A stretch of 6,020 nucleotides of DNA from an uncultured Eubacteriales bacterium (GTDB taxonomy: Bacteria > Bacillota > Clostridia > Christensenellales > CAG-138): the NCBI GenBank assembly GCA_902768995.1, contig CACXNN010000102.1, positions 1-6,020 of the forward strand. Reading direction: 5' to 3'. The notes below the pieces were generated by a model that worked only from the letters and a program-made list of their open reading frames with translations, made no database searches and had not been told where the DNA came from. Below, one piece after another: positions 1 to 6,020 of this stretch. The first letter of the stretch is position 1. Each line of letters starts with the position of its first letter. A program made the position numbers and the translations under genes.

Positions 1-43
1 GCCCGGGACCGACAGAAGCCGTTGAAGGAAGGAGGCGTCGTTC

Positions 44-1138
44 ATGGCTGAGTATTATGCGTATCAGGGGCTGTGCCTGTGCCCGAGGGGCGGCAGGCTG
101 CCCCAGGGGGCGACGCCCGTGGCGGCCCCCTTTCATCCCCTGCTGTATCTGGTGGAACGGGAACCCCTTACCCATGGGGCGCTCCATCCCCTCCCAGGAC
201 CGGACGCCCTGGACGGGCCGGAGAACTGGCGGTGCCTGCTGCCCACAGGCGGGGGGACGGAGGAAGGATGTTATGCGCTGAACACCGCCTTCCCCCGGGC
301 TATGGCGTTGGCCCCCTCCCTGCTGGCCCCGAAACGAAGGGACCTGCGGCTGACGTTGGTGGGTCTCGGCGACGTGGGGGGACAACTGCTGACGGCGCTG
401 AAACTCCTGGGCGACGAGATCGACGAGATCGGTATCTACGACCCCAACGACGCCTTGGTGGACCGGTATGTCCTGGAGCTGAATCAGATACTGGACCGGG
501 AGACGCCGCGGATCGTTCGGCGCTCACCGACGGACCTGTTCGACTGCGACCTCTTCCTTTTCACCGCTTCCCGGGGCGTGCCCCCCCTGGGCGCCGCTGG
601 GGACGTGCGGATGCTACAGTTTGAAAAAAACCGGGAGATGCTGCGCGCCTACGCGAAGCAGGCCAGAAGCTCCGGCTTCCGGGGCCTGTTCTGCCAGATC
701 TCGGACCCGGTGGATCTGCTTGCCCGGGCGGTGTTCCTGCAATCCAACCGCAACGAAGGGGGCGCGTTGGATTTTGGCGGCCTGCTGCCGGAGCAGATCG
801 TGGGCTTCGGGTTGGGCGTCATGAAGGCCCGGGCGGACTTCATGGCCCGGCGCATGGGCACCCGACAGACGGTGGCCGCCAACGTGGAGGTCCGGGCCCT
901 GGGCTTCAAGCCCTACATCGCCCCGGCCGTCTCCTCGGCCTGCCTGTCGATTTTGCAGCTCATCCGTGGCGAGGCCTTCCACGGCGCCGTCCCCCTGGGC
1001 GGCGTATACTTCGGCTGCCGGTCCCGGCGGATGGGCGGCTTCGCCTCCTGCACGGAGGCCCTCCATCCCGCCCTCGTGGCCAGGATAGAGGCCGCCTGGC
1101 AGGCCCTGAGAGAGGAGGAGCCGAAATGTCTGGCTTGA
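44..1138 (+). CDS. Lactate/malate dehydrogenase superfamily protein, atypical; function unknown
   Basis: The 364-residue protein contains an NAD(P)-binding Rossmann fold resembling the lactate/malate dehydrogenase superfamily. Visible in order: a glycine-rich loop GLGDVGG at residues 107-113; an acidic end of strand two (IGIYDPN, 129-135), favouring NAD; TASRG (174-178) where the family has its TAGxxRKPG loop; SDPVD (220-224), matching the family's NPVD; and GLGVMKARADF (256-266), matching the helix that carries the substrate-binding arginine. Two things are odd. About 100 residues precede the Rossmann fold, which in classical members starts almost at the N-terminus. The C-terminal part is short, with no GEHG-type catalytic histidine at the expected place. 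It may therefore bind a dinucleotide without classical LDH or MDH activity. The ATG at 44 follows AAGGAGG (29-35) by eight bases. The 3' end overlaps the next gene by 13 bases, so the two are probably translationally coupled. The family assignment is fairly secure; substrate and role are not known. Confidence 0.8.
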   Translation: MAEYYAYQGLCLCPRGGRLPQGATPVAAPFHPLLYLVEREPLTHGALHPLPGPDALDGPENWRCLLPTGGGTEEGCYALNTAFPRAMALAPSLLAPKRRDLRLTLVGLGDVGGQLLTALKLLGDEIDEIGIYDPNDALVDRYVLELNQILDRETPRIVRRSPTDLFDCDLFLFTASRGVPPLGAAGDVRMLQFEKNREMLRAYAKQARSSGFRGLFCQISDPVDLLARAVFLQSNRNEGGALDFGGLLPEQIVGFGLGVMKARADFMARRMGTRQTVAANVEVRALGFKPYIAPAVSSACLSILQLIRGEAFHGAVPLGGVYFGCRSRRMGGFASCTEALHPALVARIEAAWQALREEEPKCLA

Positions 1139-1506
1139 CGGTCTATTGCTGCGGCCCCATCCCCCGGCTGCGACGGCTGCTGGAAACAGTGGACGGCATA
1201 GCGCGGCTGGCGGACTGGCGGGAGCTGGAAACCCTCCCCTCCGTGGGACGGTGCTTGTTTGCCGTAGGGATGGACGATCTCGGTCCCCTTCCCGAGACCA
1301 CGGAACTGCTGCGGTTCATCCGGAGCCATCCGGACCGGTTCAAGGGGGGCGTGGTCGGCGTGGCCGTGGACGGCACGGGGGAGGTGGACACCAAGTCCCT
1401 GGCCCGGCGGCTGATCCTGGGCGCTGACCTCTCTCGAAGAAGCCTGGGCGGCCGCGCTGCAGGGGCTCTGCGAGCGGGTGCTGGCCTTCACGCCCCGGCG
1501 ATATGA
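1126..1506 (+). CDS. N-terminal part of a frameshifted flavodoxin-like protein
   Basis: This frame encodes 126 residues, but only about the first 102 read like a natural protein. That part has an alternating alpha/beta pattern: strand LTVYCCGP (4-11), RCLFAVGMDD (42-51), then GGVVGVAVDGTGEVDT (74-89) and a helix. I cannot assign it to a named family; it may be a degenerate flavodoxin-like or Rossmann-like half. After residue 102 the frame becomes arginine/glycine/alanine-rich, typical of off-frame GC-rich DNA, and ends at 1506. The +1 frame over the same bases reads LEEAWAAALQGLCERVL and leads directly into the downstream flavodoxin-like domain. The most likely interpretation is one gene, 1126-2077, with an indel near 1430. 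The ATG start is well supported by AGGAGG at 1113-1118, seven bases upstream, inside the end of the preceding gene. Confidence 0.6.
   Translation: MSGLTVYCCGPIPRLRRLLETVDGIARLADWRELETLPSVGRCLFAVGMDDLGPLPETTELLRFIRSHPDRFKGGVVGVAVDGTGEVDTKSLARRLILGADLSRRSLGGRAAGALRAGAGLHAPAI
1426..1441 (+). other. Probable frameshift site at a short CT repeat
   Basis: Coding sense moves here from frame 1 to frame 2. Frame 1 reads LILGADL up to 1431. Frame 2 takes over with LEEAWAAALQ from 1433. The bases 1428-1435 are CCTCTCTC. Adding one CT unit would give GADLSLEEAW; removing one base would give GADLLEEAW. Either change restores a single open frame of 317 or 316 residues from 1126 to 2077. Frame 2 is open only from 1415, after a stop at 1412-1414, so the change must lie between 1415 and about 1440. 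I see no recognisable programmed-frameshift signal. Slippage mutation, a sequencing or assembly error, or a genuine pseudogene are all possible. Confidence 0.65.
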
Positions 1507-2077
1507 GAAGCCCCGGGTGCTGATGCTCCACGCCTCCGACCACGCCACGTCCAATACCCTGGCACTGGGCGAGCTCACCGTGAGCCGATTGGGCGAGGGG
1601 TTTTCCGTGCGGACCATGTCGTTGCGCAACGGGACCATCGAGGACTGCCGGGGATGTTCCTACAAGGTATGCACCCACTTTGCCAGCCGGGGCGCCTGCT
1701 TCTATGGCGGCTCCATCGCCACCGAGGTGGTCCCCGCCGTCCTGCAAAGCGACATCCTGTTGCTGCTGCTGCCCAATTACAACGACGCGGTGGGCGCCAA
1801 CATCATGGCCTTCATCAACCGGATGACCTCCCTGTATGTGAGCGGCGCCCTCAGCGGCAAGACCCTTTTCTCCATCGTGGTCTCCGGCTATTCCGGAGGG
1901 GATCTGGTGGCGGAGCAGGTCATGGGCGCCCTGTGCCTCAACAAATCCTTCCTCCTGCCGCCCCGGTTTTGCCTTATGGAGACGGCCAACGATCCCGGCG
2001 AGATTTTGCGTCTCCCGGGCATTCAGGAAAGAGCGGCGTCCTTCGCCCGGCAGATCCGCCAGTGCGCGGCCGTTTGA
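1478..2077 (+). CDS. NAD(P)H-dependent FMN reductase / flavodoxin-fold protein, C-terminal part of frameshifted gene
   Basis: Counted from the GTG at 1478, this gives 199 residues with a flavodoxin-like fold of the NADPH-dependent FMN reductase type. Seen: first strand PRVLMLHAS (12-20) followed by SNT (25-27), as in the FMN phosphate-binding loop; a cysteine group C57, C60, C65 and C74; strand DILLLLLPNYND (92-103) followed by NIMAFINRM (108-116), matching the family's P-x-Y...FIDR flavin-contact region; and FSIVVSGYSGGD (131-142). It probably binds FMN and transfers electrons; the partner is unknown. The cysteines recall iron-sulfur flavoproteins, but the spacing C-x2-C-x4-C-x8-C is looser than the compact motif of that family. 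GTG 1478 has no good ribosome binding site and the open frame extends back to 1415, so this is probably not an independent start but the rest of the gene beginning at 1126. It ends 48 bases before purA. Confidence 0.65.
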   Translation: MLAFTPRRYEKPRVLMLHASDHATSNTLALGELTVSRLGEGFSVRTMSLRNGTIEDCRGCSYKVCTHFASRGACFYGGSIATEVVPAVLQSDILLLLLPNYNDAVGANIMAFINRMTSLYVSGALSGKTLFSIVVSGYSGGDLVAEQVMGALCLNKSFLLPPRFCLMETANDPGEILRLPGIQERAASFARQIRQCAAV

Positions 2078-2110
2078 TGTGTTTTCTCCTGTTTTTTCAC
2101 AAGTCCAGGA

Positions 2111-2116
2111 AAGGAG
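2111..2116 (+). promoter_or_regulatory. Ribosome binding site that decides the purA start
   Basis: AAGGAG lies nine bases before ATG 2126 but only three before the in-frame GTG at 2120. The spacing favours ATG 2126, giving a protein that begins MSNCAIVG and puts the catalytic Asp at residue 13 and His at 41, as in E. coli PurA. Confidence 0.75.
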
Positions 2117-2125
2117 TATGTGTTT

Positions 2126-3400
2126 ATGTCAAATTGCGCCATCGTAGGGATCAACTGGGGTGACGAGGGCAAGGGGCGCATGGTCGATCTGTTGACGGAA
2201 CGATTCGATTATGTAGTCCGCTATCAGGGCGGCGGGAACGCGGGCCACACCGTCGTCAATCCATTCGGGAAATTCGCCCTGCATCTGCTGCCTTCGGGCA
2301 TCTTCCGCCCGGGGGTGGTCAACGTCCTTGGCAACGGCGTGGCCCTGGATTTGGAAAACCTGTGGACGGAGATCGAATCGCTCCGCGCGGCGGGCATCTC
2401 CATCACGCCGGAAAACCTGAAGATCAGCGAGCGAGCTTCCCTCCTTCTGCCGTGGCACCGGGATCTGGACGCGCTGGAGGAAGCGCGGCTCAAGGACAAA
2501 AAGTACGGCTCCACCAAGCAGGGGATAGCGCCGTTCTATTCCGACAAATATCAGAAGAAAACGCTGCTGGCCGGGGAACTGAACTATCCGGAACGCCTTC
2601 GAGAGCACGCGAAAGATCTGCTGGACTGGAAGAATCTGACGCTGACGGGCGTCTACGGGGCAGAGCCCTATTCCCTTGAGGCGCTGCTCACATGGCTCGA
2701 CACTTTCGGCGGCCGCTTGAAACCCTTTCTCTGCGACACGGGCGCGGAGCTGGAGCGGGCACAAGCGGAGGGAAAGGGCATCCTGTTCGAAGCACAGCTG
2801 GGCGCGCTGCGGGACCTGGATTGCGGGATCTATCCCTATACCACCTCCTCCAACGCAGTTGCTGCCTATGCGCCCGTAGGCTCCGGTGCCCCATGGCTCA
2901 AAGTCGACGAGGTGATCGGCGTCGTGAAAGCATATTCCACCTGCGTGGGGGAAGGACCGTTCACCTGCGAGTTGTTCGGTGCGGAAGCGGATGCGCTCAG
3001 AGAGGCTGGAGCGGAATATGGCGCCAAGACAGGACGCCCCCGCCGCGTTGGGCCCATCGATCTGGTCGCCACTCGCTATGGCGTGCAGATGCAGGGAGCC
3101 ACATCCCTGGCGCTGACGAAGCTGGACGTGCTGAGTTATCTGGACAAGATCCCTATCTGTACCCGGTATGAACTGAACGGGGAGAAGATCGATCGCTTCC
3201 CGTTCCCGGCCGCCCTTCCTGACGCCAAGCCCGTTGTGGAATATGTGGACGGGTGGCATTGCGACATTTCCAAGGCACGCGCTTGGGAGGAGCTGCCGGG
3301 ATCTGCTCGAGCCTATGTGGAACGGATCGAAAACGCCGTGGGCTGTCGAATCACATATGTCTCGGTGGGCGCGGAGCGAGAAGCCTGCATCCGCCGTTGA
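2126..3400 (+). CDS. purA: Adenylosuccinate synthase (divergent type)
   Basis: The enzyme joins IMP and aspartate with GTP hydrolysis to make adenylosuccinate, the first step from IMP to AMP, in the cytosol. The 424-residue length is normal for the family. Visible motifs: GDEGKG phosphate loop (12-17) with catalytic D13; [10 protein letters not shown] (35-44) with catalytic H41; [13 protein letters not shown] (129-141); [10 protein letters not shown] (221-230); YPYTTSSN (236-243); [15 protein letters not shown] (265-279); KTGRPRRVG (301-309), the aspartate/ribose loop; and TKLDVL (331-336), the guanine-specificity motif. Several conserved positions differ from E. coli PurA as I recall it: TTGRGIGP becomes STKQGIAP, R143 is replaced by K144, GAQG becomes AQLG so that Q224 is replaced by L225, and STRVG becomes STCVG. 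The catalytic pair, T239 (T240 here) and R303 (R304 here) are kept. I therefore expect an active enzyme of a divergent clade. It is the first gene of the purine cluster, 22 bases before purC. Confidence 0.95.
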   Translation: MSNCAIVGINWGDEGKGRMVDLLTERFDYVVRYQGGGNAGHTVVNPFGKFALHLLPSGIFRPGVVNVLGNGVALDLENLWTEIESLRAAGISITPENLKISERASLLLPWHRDLDALEEARLKDKKYGSTKQGIAPFYSDKYQKKTLLAGELNYPERLREHAKDLLDWKNLTLTGVYGAEPYSLEALLTWLDTFGGRLKPFLCDTGAELERAQAEGKGILFEAQLGALRDLDCGIYPYTTSSNAVAAYAPVGSGAPWLKVDEVIGVVKAYSTCVGEGPFTCELFGAEADALREAGAEYGAKTGRPRRVGPIDLVATRYGVQMQGATSLALTKLDVLSYLDKIPICTRYELNGEKIDRFPFPAALPDAKPVVEYVDGWHCDISKARAWEELPGSARAYVERIENAVGCRITYVSVGAEREACIRR

Positions 3401-3422
3401 AAAAGCTGCAGGGAGGTGTATC

Positions 3423-4139
3423 ATGCAAAAGAAAGAACTGATATATGAAGGTAAAGCCAAGAAGGTGTACGCGACAGACGACCCTGAGCTGCTGATCGTG
3501 GACTATAAGGATGATGCAACGGCATTCAACGGCCTGAAGAAGGGGACGATCCGCGGCAAAGGCATCATCAACAACCGGATGAGCAACCGCCTGATGCAGC
3601 GGCTGGAACGCGAAGGCGTCCCGACCCACTTCGTGAAAGAGCTTTCGGAGCGGGAAACGCTCGTCCGGCGTGTCGAGATCGTTCCGCTGGAAGTGATCGT
3701 CCGCAACATCGCCGCCGGTTCCTTCTCCAAGCGGTACGGCGTGCCGGAAGGAACGGTCTTCGACGCGCCGACCATCGAGTTTTCCTATAAAAACGACGCC
3801 CTTGGGGATCCTCTGACCAATACTTCCCACGCCGTGGCCATGCATCTTGCCCGGGAGGACGAGATAGAGACGATCAAACGGTCCGCATTGCGCGTTAACG
3901 AAGTCCTGCGCACCTTCTGGGCGGACTGTGGCGTGACGCTGGTGGACTTCAAACTGGAGTTCGGACGGCTCCCCGACGGAACGATCATCCTGGCAGACGA
4001 GATCAGCCCGGACACCTGCCGTCTATGGGACAGCCAGACGGGCAAGAAGCTGGACAAGGATCGCTTCCGCAGAGACCTGGGGGATGTGGAGGACGCCTAT
4101 GCAGAGGTCATGGGCCGCCTGTGTGAGCACGATGTCTGA
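3423..4139 (+). CDS. purC: Phosphoribosylaminoimidazole-succinocarboxamide synthase (SAICAR synthetase)
   Basis: PurC ligates aspartate to CAIR using ATP, giving SAICAR in de novo purine synthesis. The 238-residue product is the usual length for a stand-alone bacterial enzyme. Motifs: [11 protein letters not shown] (6-16), the N-terminal nucleotide-binding strand-turn; DATAFNG (31-37); RGKGIINN (44-51); VRNIAAGSF (93-101); [10 protein letters not shown] (172-181); and [12 protein letters not shown] (192-203), matching the two SAICAR synthetase signature regions, with DKDRFR (211-216) near the end. All parts expected for activity appear intact. ATG 3423 follows GGGAGG (3411-3416) by six bases. 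Longer upstream starts in this frame lie inside purA and are unlikely. The stop lies 10 bases before the preferred purF start, suggesting translational coupling. The product SAICAR is the substrate of PurB, encoded two genes downstream. Confidence 0.96.
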   Translation: MQKKELIYEGKAKKVYATDDPELLIVDYKDDATAFNGLKKGTIRGKGIINNRMSNRLMQRLEREGVPTHFVKELSERETLVRRVEIVPLEVIVRNIAAGSFSKRYGVPEGTVFDAPTIEFSYKNDALGDPLTNTSHAVAMHLAREDEIETIKRSALRVNEVLRTFWADCGVTLVDFKLEFGRLPDGTIILADEISPDTCRLWDSQTGKKLDKDRFRRDLGDVEDAYAEVMGRLCEHDV

Positions 4140-4143
4140 GGGG
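4138..4143 (+). promoter_or_regulatory. Ribosome binding site that decides the purF start
   Basis: GAGGGG overlaps the purC stop codon and lies six bases before ATG 4150. The alternative in-frame ATG at 4132 has no purine-rich site in front of it, and GTG 4084 lies well inside purC. The 4150 start leaves a seven-residue leader before the catalytic cysteine, within the short propeptide range of this enzyme group. Confidence 0.6.
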
Positions 4144-4149
4144 AAAACG

Positions 4150-5580
4150 ATGGAGCACATCCATGAGGAGTGCGGCGTTTTCGGTGTCTATTCTCCGTGG
4201 GACGGAGATCTGGCCACGTTGGCTTACTGCGGTCTTCATGCGCTCCAGCATCGAGGACAGGAGAGCGCCGGGATCGTGCTGAACCGTGACGGTGTGTTCT
4301 GCGCTTGCCGCAACGTGGGCCTGGTCAGCGAAGTGTTCAGCCGAGAGCGGCTGCAGTCCCTTGGATCCGGCAGCATCGTGGTCGGACATGTGCGCTATGC
4401 AACGACCGGGGCAGACAACGTCCGGAACGTCCAGCCGCTGCTGATCAACCATTATAAGGGCAGCATGGCTCTGGCGCACAACGGGAACCTGATCAATTCC
4501 TACGAACTGAGGAGCGCCTTGGAGCAGCAGGGGTCCATCTTTCACACTTCAACAGACTCCGAAGTGATCGCTTATGAGATCGTGCGGGAACGGCTCAGAC
4601 ACGGCAGCATCGAATCCGCCGTATCCGCGGCCATGGATACGCTGCTGGGCGCATACTCCCTGATCATCTCCTCACCGACCAAGCTCATTGCAGCTCGTGA
4701 CCCCTATGGCTTCCGTCCCCTCTGCATAGGCCAACGGCCGGATGGCTCGACCGTGTTCGCATCCGAGAGCTGTGCGCTGGACGCAGTCGGTGCCACGTTT
4801 TTGCGGGATGTGGCGCCTGGCGAAGTGGTGACGGTCGATAGCCAGGGGCTCCATTTTGAGCGGCGGCACTGTGGGTTGGTCCCGAGAAGGATGTGCGTCT
4901 TCGAGTATATCTATTTTGCCCGGCCGGATTCCGTGGTGGATGGAAAAAGCGTATGCATGGCAAGACAGCAGGCGGGCGTGTTTCTGGCCCAGGAGCATCC
5001 GGTGGACGCCGACGTGGTCATCGGCGTTCCGGATTCGGGATTGGACGCAGCCGTCGGCTTTGCAAGGGAGTCTGGCATCCCCTATGCGATCGGGCTTACG
5101 AAGAACAAGTACATCGGCCGCACCTTTATCGCGCCCACACAAAGCGAGCGAGAGACGGGGGTGAACTTGAAGCTGAACCCGATCAGAAGCGTTGTGAGCG
5201 GAAAGCGGATCGTCTTGATCGACGATTCCATCGTGCGCGGCACGACGTGCCGTCGTACGATCGAACTGCTGCGCCATGCCGGCGCAAGGCAGATCCATAT
5301 GCGCGTCAGCGCGCCGCCCTTCGTCGCGCCCTGCTACTATGGGACCGACATCGACAGCTCGGATACGCTGATCGCTAACCATCATTCCGTTGCCAAGATC
5401 GCCAGGATTATCGGCGTAGACTCTCTGGGATATCTCAGTTTGGAGCATGCCCGGATGCTGACCGGAACAGACGATGGATTCTGCACTGCCTGCTTCGGCG
5501 GCGATTATCCCACGGATGTCCCGAAAAATGCCGCAAAGTCCCGTTTTGAGCGTCCTGTCCAGGCATCCACGGACGTGTAA
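4150..5580 (+). CDS. purF: Amidophosphoribosyltransferase (glutamine PRPP amidotransferase), iron-sulfur type
   Basis: PurF catalyses the committed step of de novo purine synthesis, converting PRPP and glutamine to phosphoribosylamine. The 476-residue protein has an N-terminal class II glutaminase domain and a C-terminal PRPP domain. The sequence EECGVFG shows a short propeptide (MEHIHEE) that should be removed to expose Cys8 as the nucleophile. Other glutaminase motifs are QHRGQESAG (33-41), GHVRYATTG (79-87) and HNGNL (110-114). The PRPP side has GVPDSG (292-297) and the PRPP loop VLIDDSIVRGTT (355-366). Four cysteines, C249 (CVFEYIYFARPDS), C395 (APCYYGTDI), C445 and C448 (CTACFGGDYPT), fall at the positions of the [4Fe-4S] ligands of the Bacillus subtilis enzyme. 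The protein is therefore probably oxygen-labile and subject to nucleotide feedback inhibition, as known for that group. I chose ATG 4150 over ATG 4132, which would add six residues. No truncation is seen. Confidence 0.96.
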   Translation: MEHIHEECGVFGVYSPWDGDLATLAYCGLHALQHRGQESAGIVLNRDGVFCACRNVGLVSEVFSRERLQSLGSGSIVVGHVRYATTGADNVRNVQPLLINHYKGSMALAHNGNLINSYELRSALEQQGSIFHTSTDSEVIAYEIVRERLRHGSIESAVSAAMDTLLGAYSLIISSPTKLIAARDPYGFRPLCIGQRPDGSTVFASESCALDAVGATFLRDVAPGEVVTVDSQGLHFERRHCGLVPRRMCVFEYIYFARPDSVVDGKSVCMARQQAGVFLAQEHPVDADVVIGVPDSGLDAAVGFARESGIPYAIGLTKNKYIGRTFIAPTQSERETGVNLKLNPIRSVVSGKRIVLIDDSIVRGTTCRRTIELLRHAGARQIHMRVSAPPFVAPCYYGTDIDSSDTLIANHHSVAKIARIIGVDSLGYLSLEHARMLTGTDDGFCTACFGGDYPTDVPKNAAKSRFERPVQASTDV

Positions 5581-5597
5581 ACGAGCAGATGAAACAT

Positions 5598-5607
5598 AAG
5601 GAGGTGA
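5598..5607 (+). promoter_or_regulatory. Full-length Shine-Dalgarno sequence before a TTG start
   Basis: AAGGAGGTGA matches the complement of the bacterial 16S 3' end over ten bases and lies five bases before TTG 5613. It supports that rare start codon. The strong site may compensate for a weak initiation codon. Confidence 0.85.
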
Positions 5608-5612
5608 CGACC

Positions 5613-6020
5613 TTGTACGATACATATGAATCTCCCTTGTCCTCCCGATATGCTTCGGAGGAGATGAAGCGCCTGTTCTCCCAGAGGACCCGTATTGAGA
5701 CCTGGCGCCGACTGTGGACGGAGCTGGCCCGAGCCGAGCATGCGCTGGGGCTGCCTGTCACAGCCCAGCAGGTGGCGACCTTGGAAGCCCATGTGGAGGA
5801 CATTGATTTCGACTTGGCGGCACAACGGGAAAAGGAAGTGCGCCACGACGTGATGGCCCATGTCTATGCCTATGGCGTCGTTGCACCGGAGGCTGCAGGT
5901 ATCATCCACCTGGGGGCTACGAGCTGTTATGTGACAGACAACGCCGATCTGATCCTGTACCGGGATGCGCTGCGGTATCTTCGGAAGGAGCTTTTGAAGC
6001 TGGCCGCCAACCTGGCCGCC
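5613..6020 (+). CDS. purB: Adenylosuccinate lyase, N-terminal part (cut by window edge)
   Basis: PurB is a fumarase/aspartase superfamily lyase that acts twice in purine synthesis. It cleaves SAICAR to AICAR plus fumarate, and adenylosuccinate to AMP plus fumarate. The 136 codons present are the start of a protein normally of about 430-480 residues. It begins MYDTYESPLSSRYAS, with TTG as initiator. Visible motifs are REKEVRHDVMAHV (72-84) and AAGIIHLGATSCYVTDN (94-110), which hold conserved active-site histidines and the substrate-contacting TS segment. These motifs resemble the eukaryotic-type adenylosuccinate lyase (RHDVMAHV, IIHLGATSCYV) more than the shorter Bacillus-type form; that comparison is from memory. 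The next in-frame ATG (5664) would remove the conserved start and lacks a comparable ribosome site. It lies 32 bases after purF, with no terminator between. Confidence 0.94.
   Translation, partial: MYDTYESPLSSRYASEEMKRLFSQRTRIETWRRLWTELARAEHALGLPVTAQQVATLEAHVEDIDFDLAAQREKEVRHDVMAHVYAYGVVAPEAAGIIHLGATSCYVTDNADLILYRDALRYLRKELLKLAANLAA

Noticed and set aside
1..43. End of an upstream gene
   Set aside because: Two frames are possible: one stops at 23-25 and another at 49-51. With so few codons, neither can be shown to be coding.
913..1638. Minus-strand open frame (241 codons) across the junction of the first two genes
   Set aside because: It runs across two plus-strand coding regions and its translation is low-complexity, Ser/Arg/Pro/Gln-rich, typical of antisense GC-rich DNA.
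2074..2102. Promoter before purA with a TTGATG -35-like element
   Set aside because: No acceptable -10 sequence lies at the proper distance; the bases there read TCACAA.
2078..2125. Purine or PRPP riboswitch, or PurR operator, upstream of purA
   Set aside because: The gap is too short for a known riboswitch plus expression platform, and no stem or operator-like inverted repeat is visible.
3234..3422. N-terminal extension of purC from an upstream start
   Set aside because: The extension lies within purA in another frame and lacks family similarity. ATG 3423 has a good ribosome site and gives the normal length.
2129..3460. Long minus-strand open frame (443 codons) opposite purA
   Set aside because: The plus strand encodes an intact PurA with all main motifs. 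The reverse translation shows no recognisable domain and is explained by high GC and codon bias.
4084..4149. N-terminal extension of purF from GTG 4084 or ATG 4132
   Set aside because: The region overlaps purC, has no good ribosome site, and would lengthen the propeptide. ATG 4132 remains a weak alternative.
4672..5625. Minus-strand open frame (317 codons) opposite purF
   Set aside because: It is a shadow of the purF frame, with no family motif and no ribosome site noted.

Overview
The window looks like chromosomal DNA from a high-GC, anaerobic Clostridia-type Firmicute, possibly Oscillospiraceae/Ruminococcaceae-like. Three things suggest this: strong AGGAGG-type Shine-Dalgarno sites before nearly every gene, including a full ten-base match before purB; a PurF with all four cysteine positions of the Bacillus-type iron-sulfur cluster; and PurA with variant motifs ([23 protein letters not shown]) that I associate from memory with clostridial sequences. 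The taxonomic call is inference. All genes lie on the + strand and are tightly packed. No RNA gene, insertion sequence, CRISPR array or substantial repeat is visible.

Positions 44-2077 hold a small redox-looking module of uncertain function. The first gene (44-1138) encodes a protein of the lactate/malate dehydrogenase superfamily. It has an unusual N-terminal extension of about 100 residues and an apparently shortened C-terminal domain without a recognisable catalytic histidine motif. It overlaps by 13 bases with a flavodoxin-like gene (1126-2077) that appears as two reading frames (1126-1506 and 1478-2077). The protein-like reading switches frame near 1426-1436, in a short CT repeat, so this is probably one gene of about 316-317 codons with a frameshift, either real or a sequencing error.

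Positions 2126-6020 hold a purine biosynthesis cluster in the order purA-purC-purF-purB, with purB running off the right edge. PurF makes phosphoribosylamine, the committed step. PurC makes SAICAR. PurB would cleave SAICAR to AICAR and later adenylosuccinate to AMP. PurA makes adenylosuccinate from IMP. The set therefore joins two steps of IMP synthesis to the whole AMP branch. Gaps are 22 bases (purA-purC) and 32 bases (purF-purB), and the purF start lies 10 bases after the purC stop, all consistent with one transcript. The only gap that could hold a promoter is the 48 bases before purA, and no convincing promoter or riboswitch is visible there. Third-position GC looks higher in the redox module than in the purine genes (judged by eye, not counted), so the two blocks may have different histories or expression levels.

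I see no clearly new system. The best candidates for a second look are the LDH-like/flavoprotein pair with its frameshift and missing catalytic segment, and the substitutions in the IMP site of PurA.
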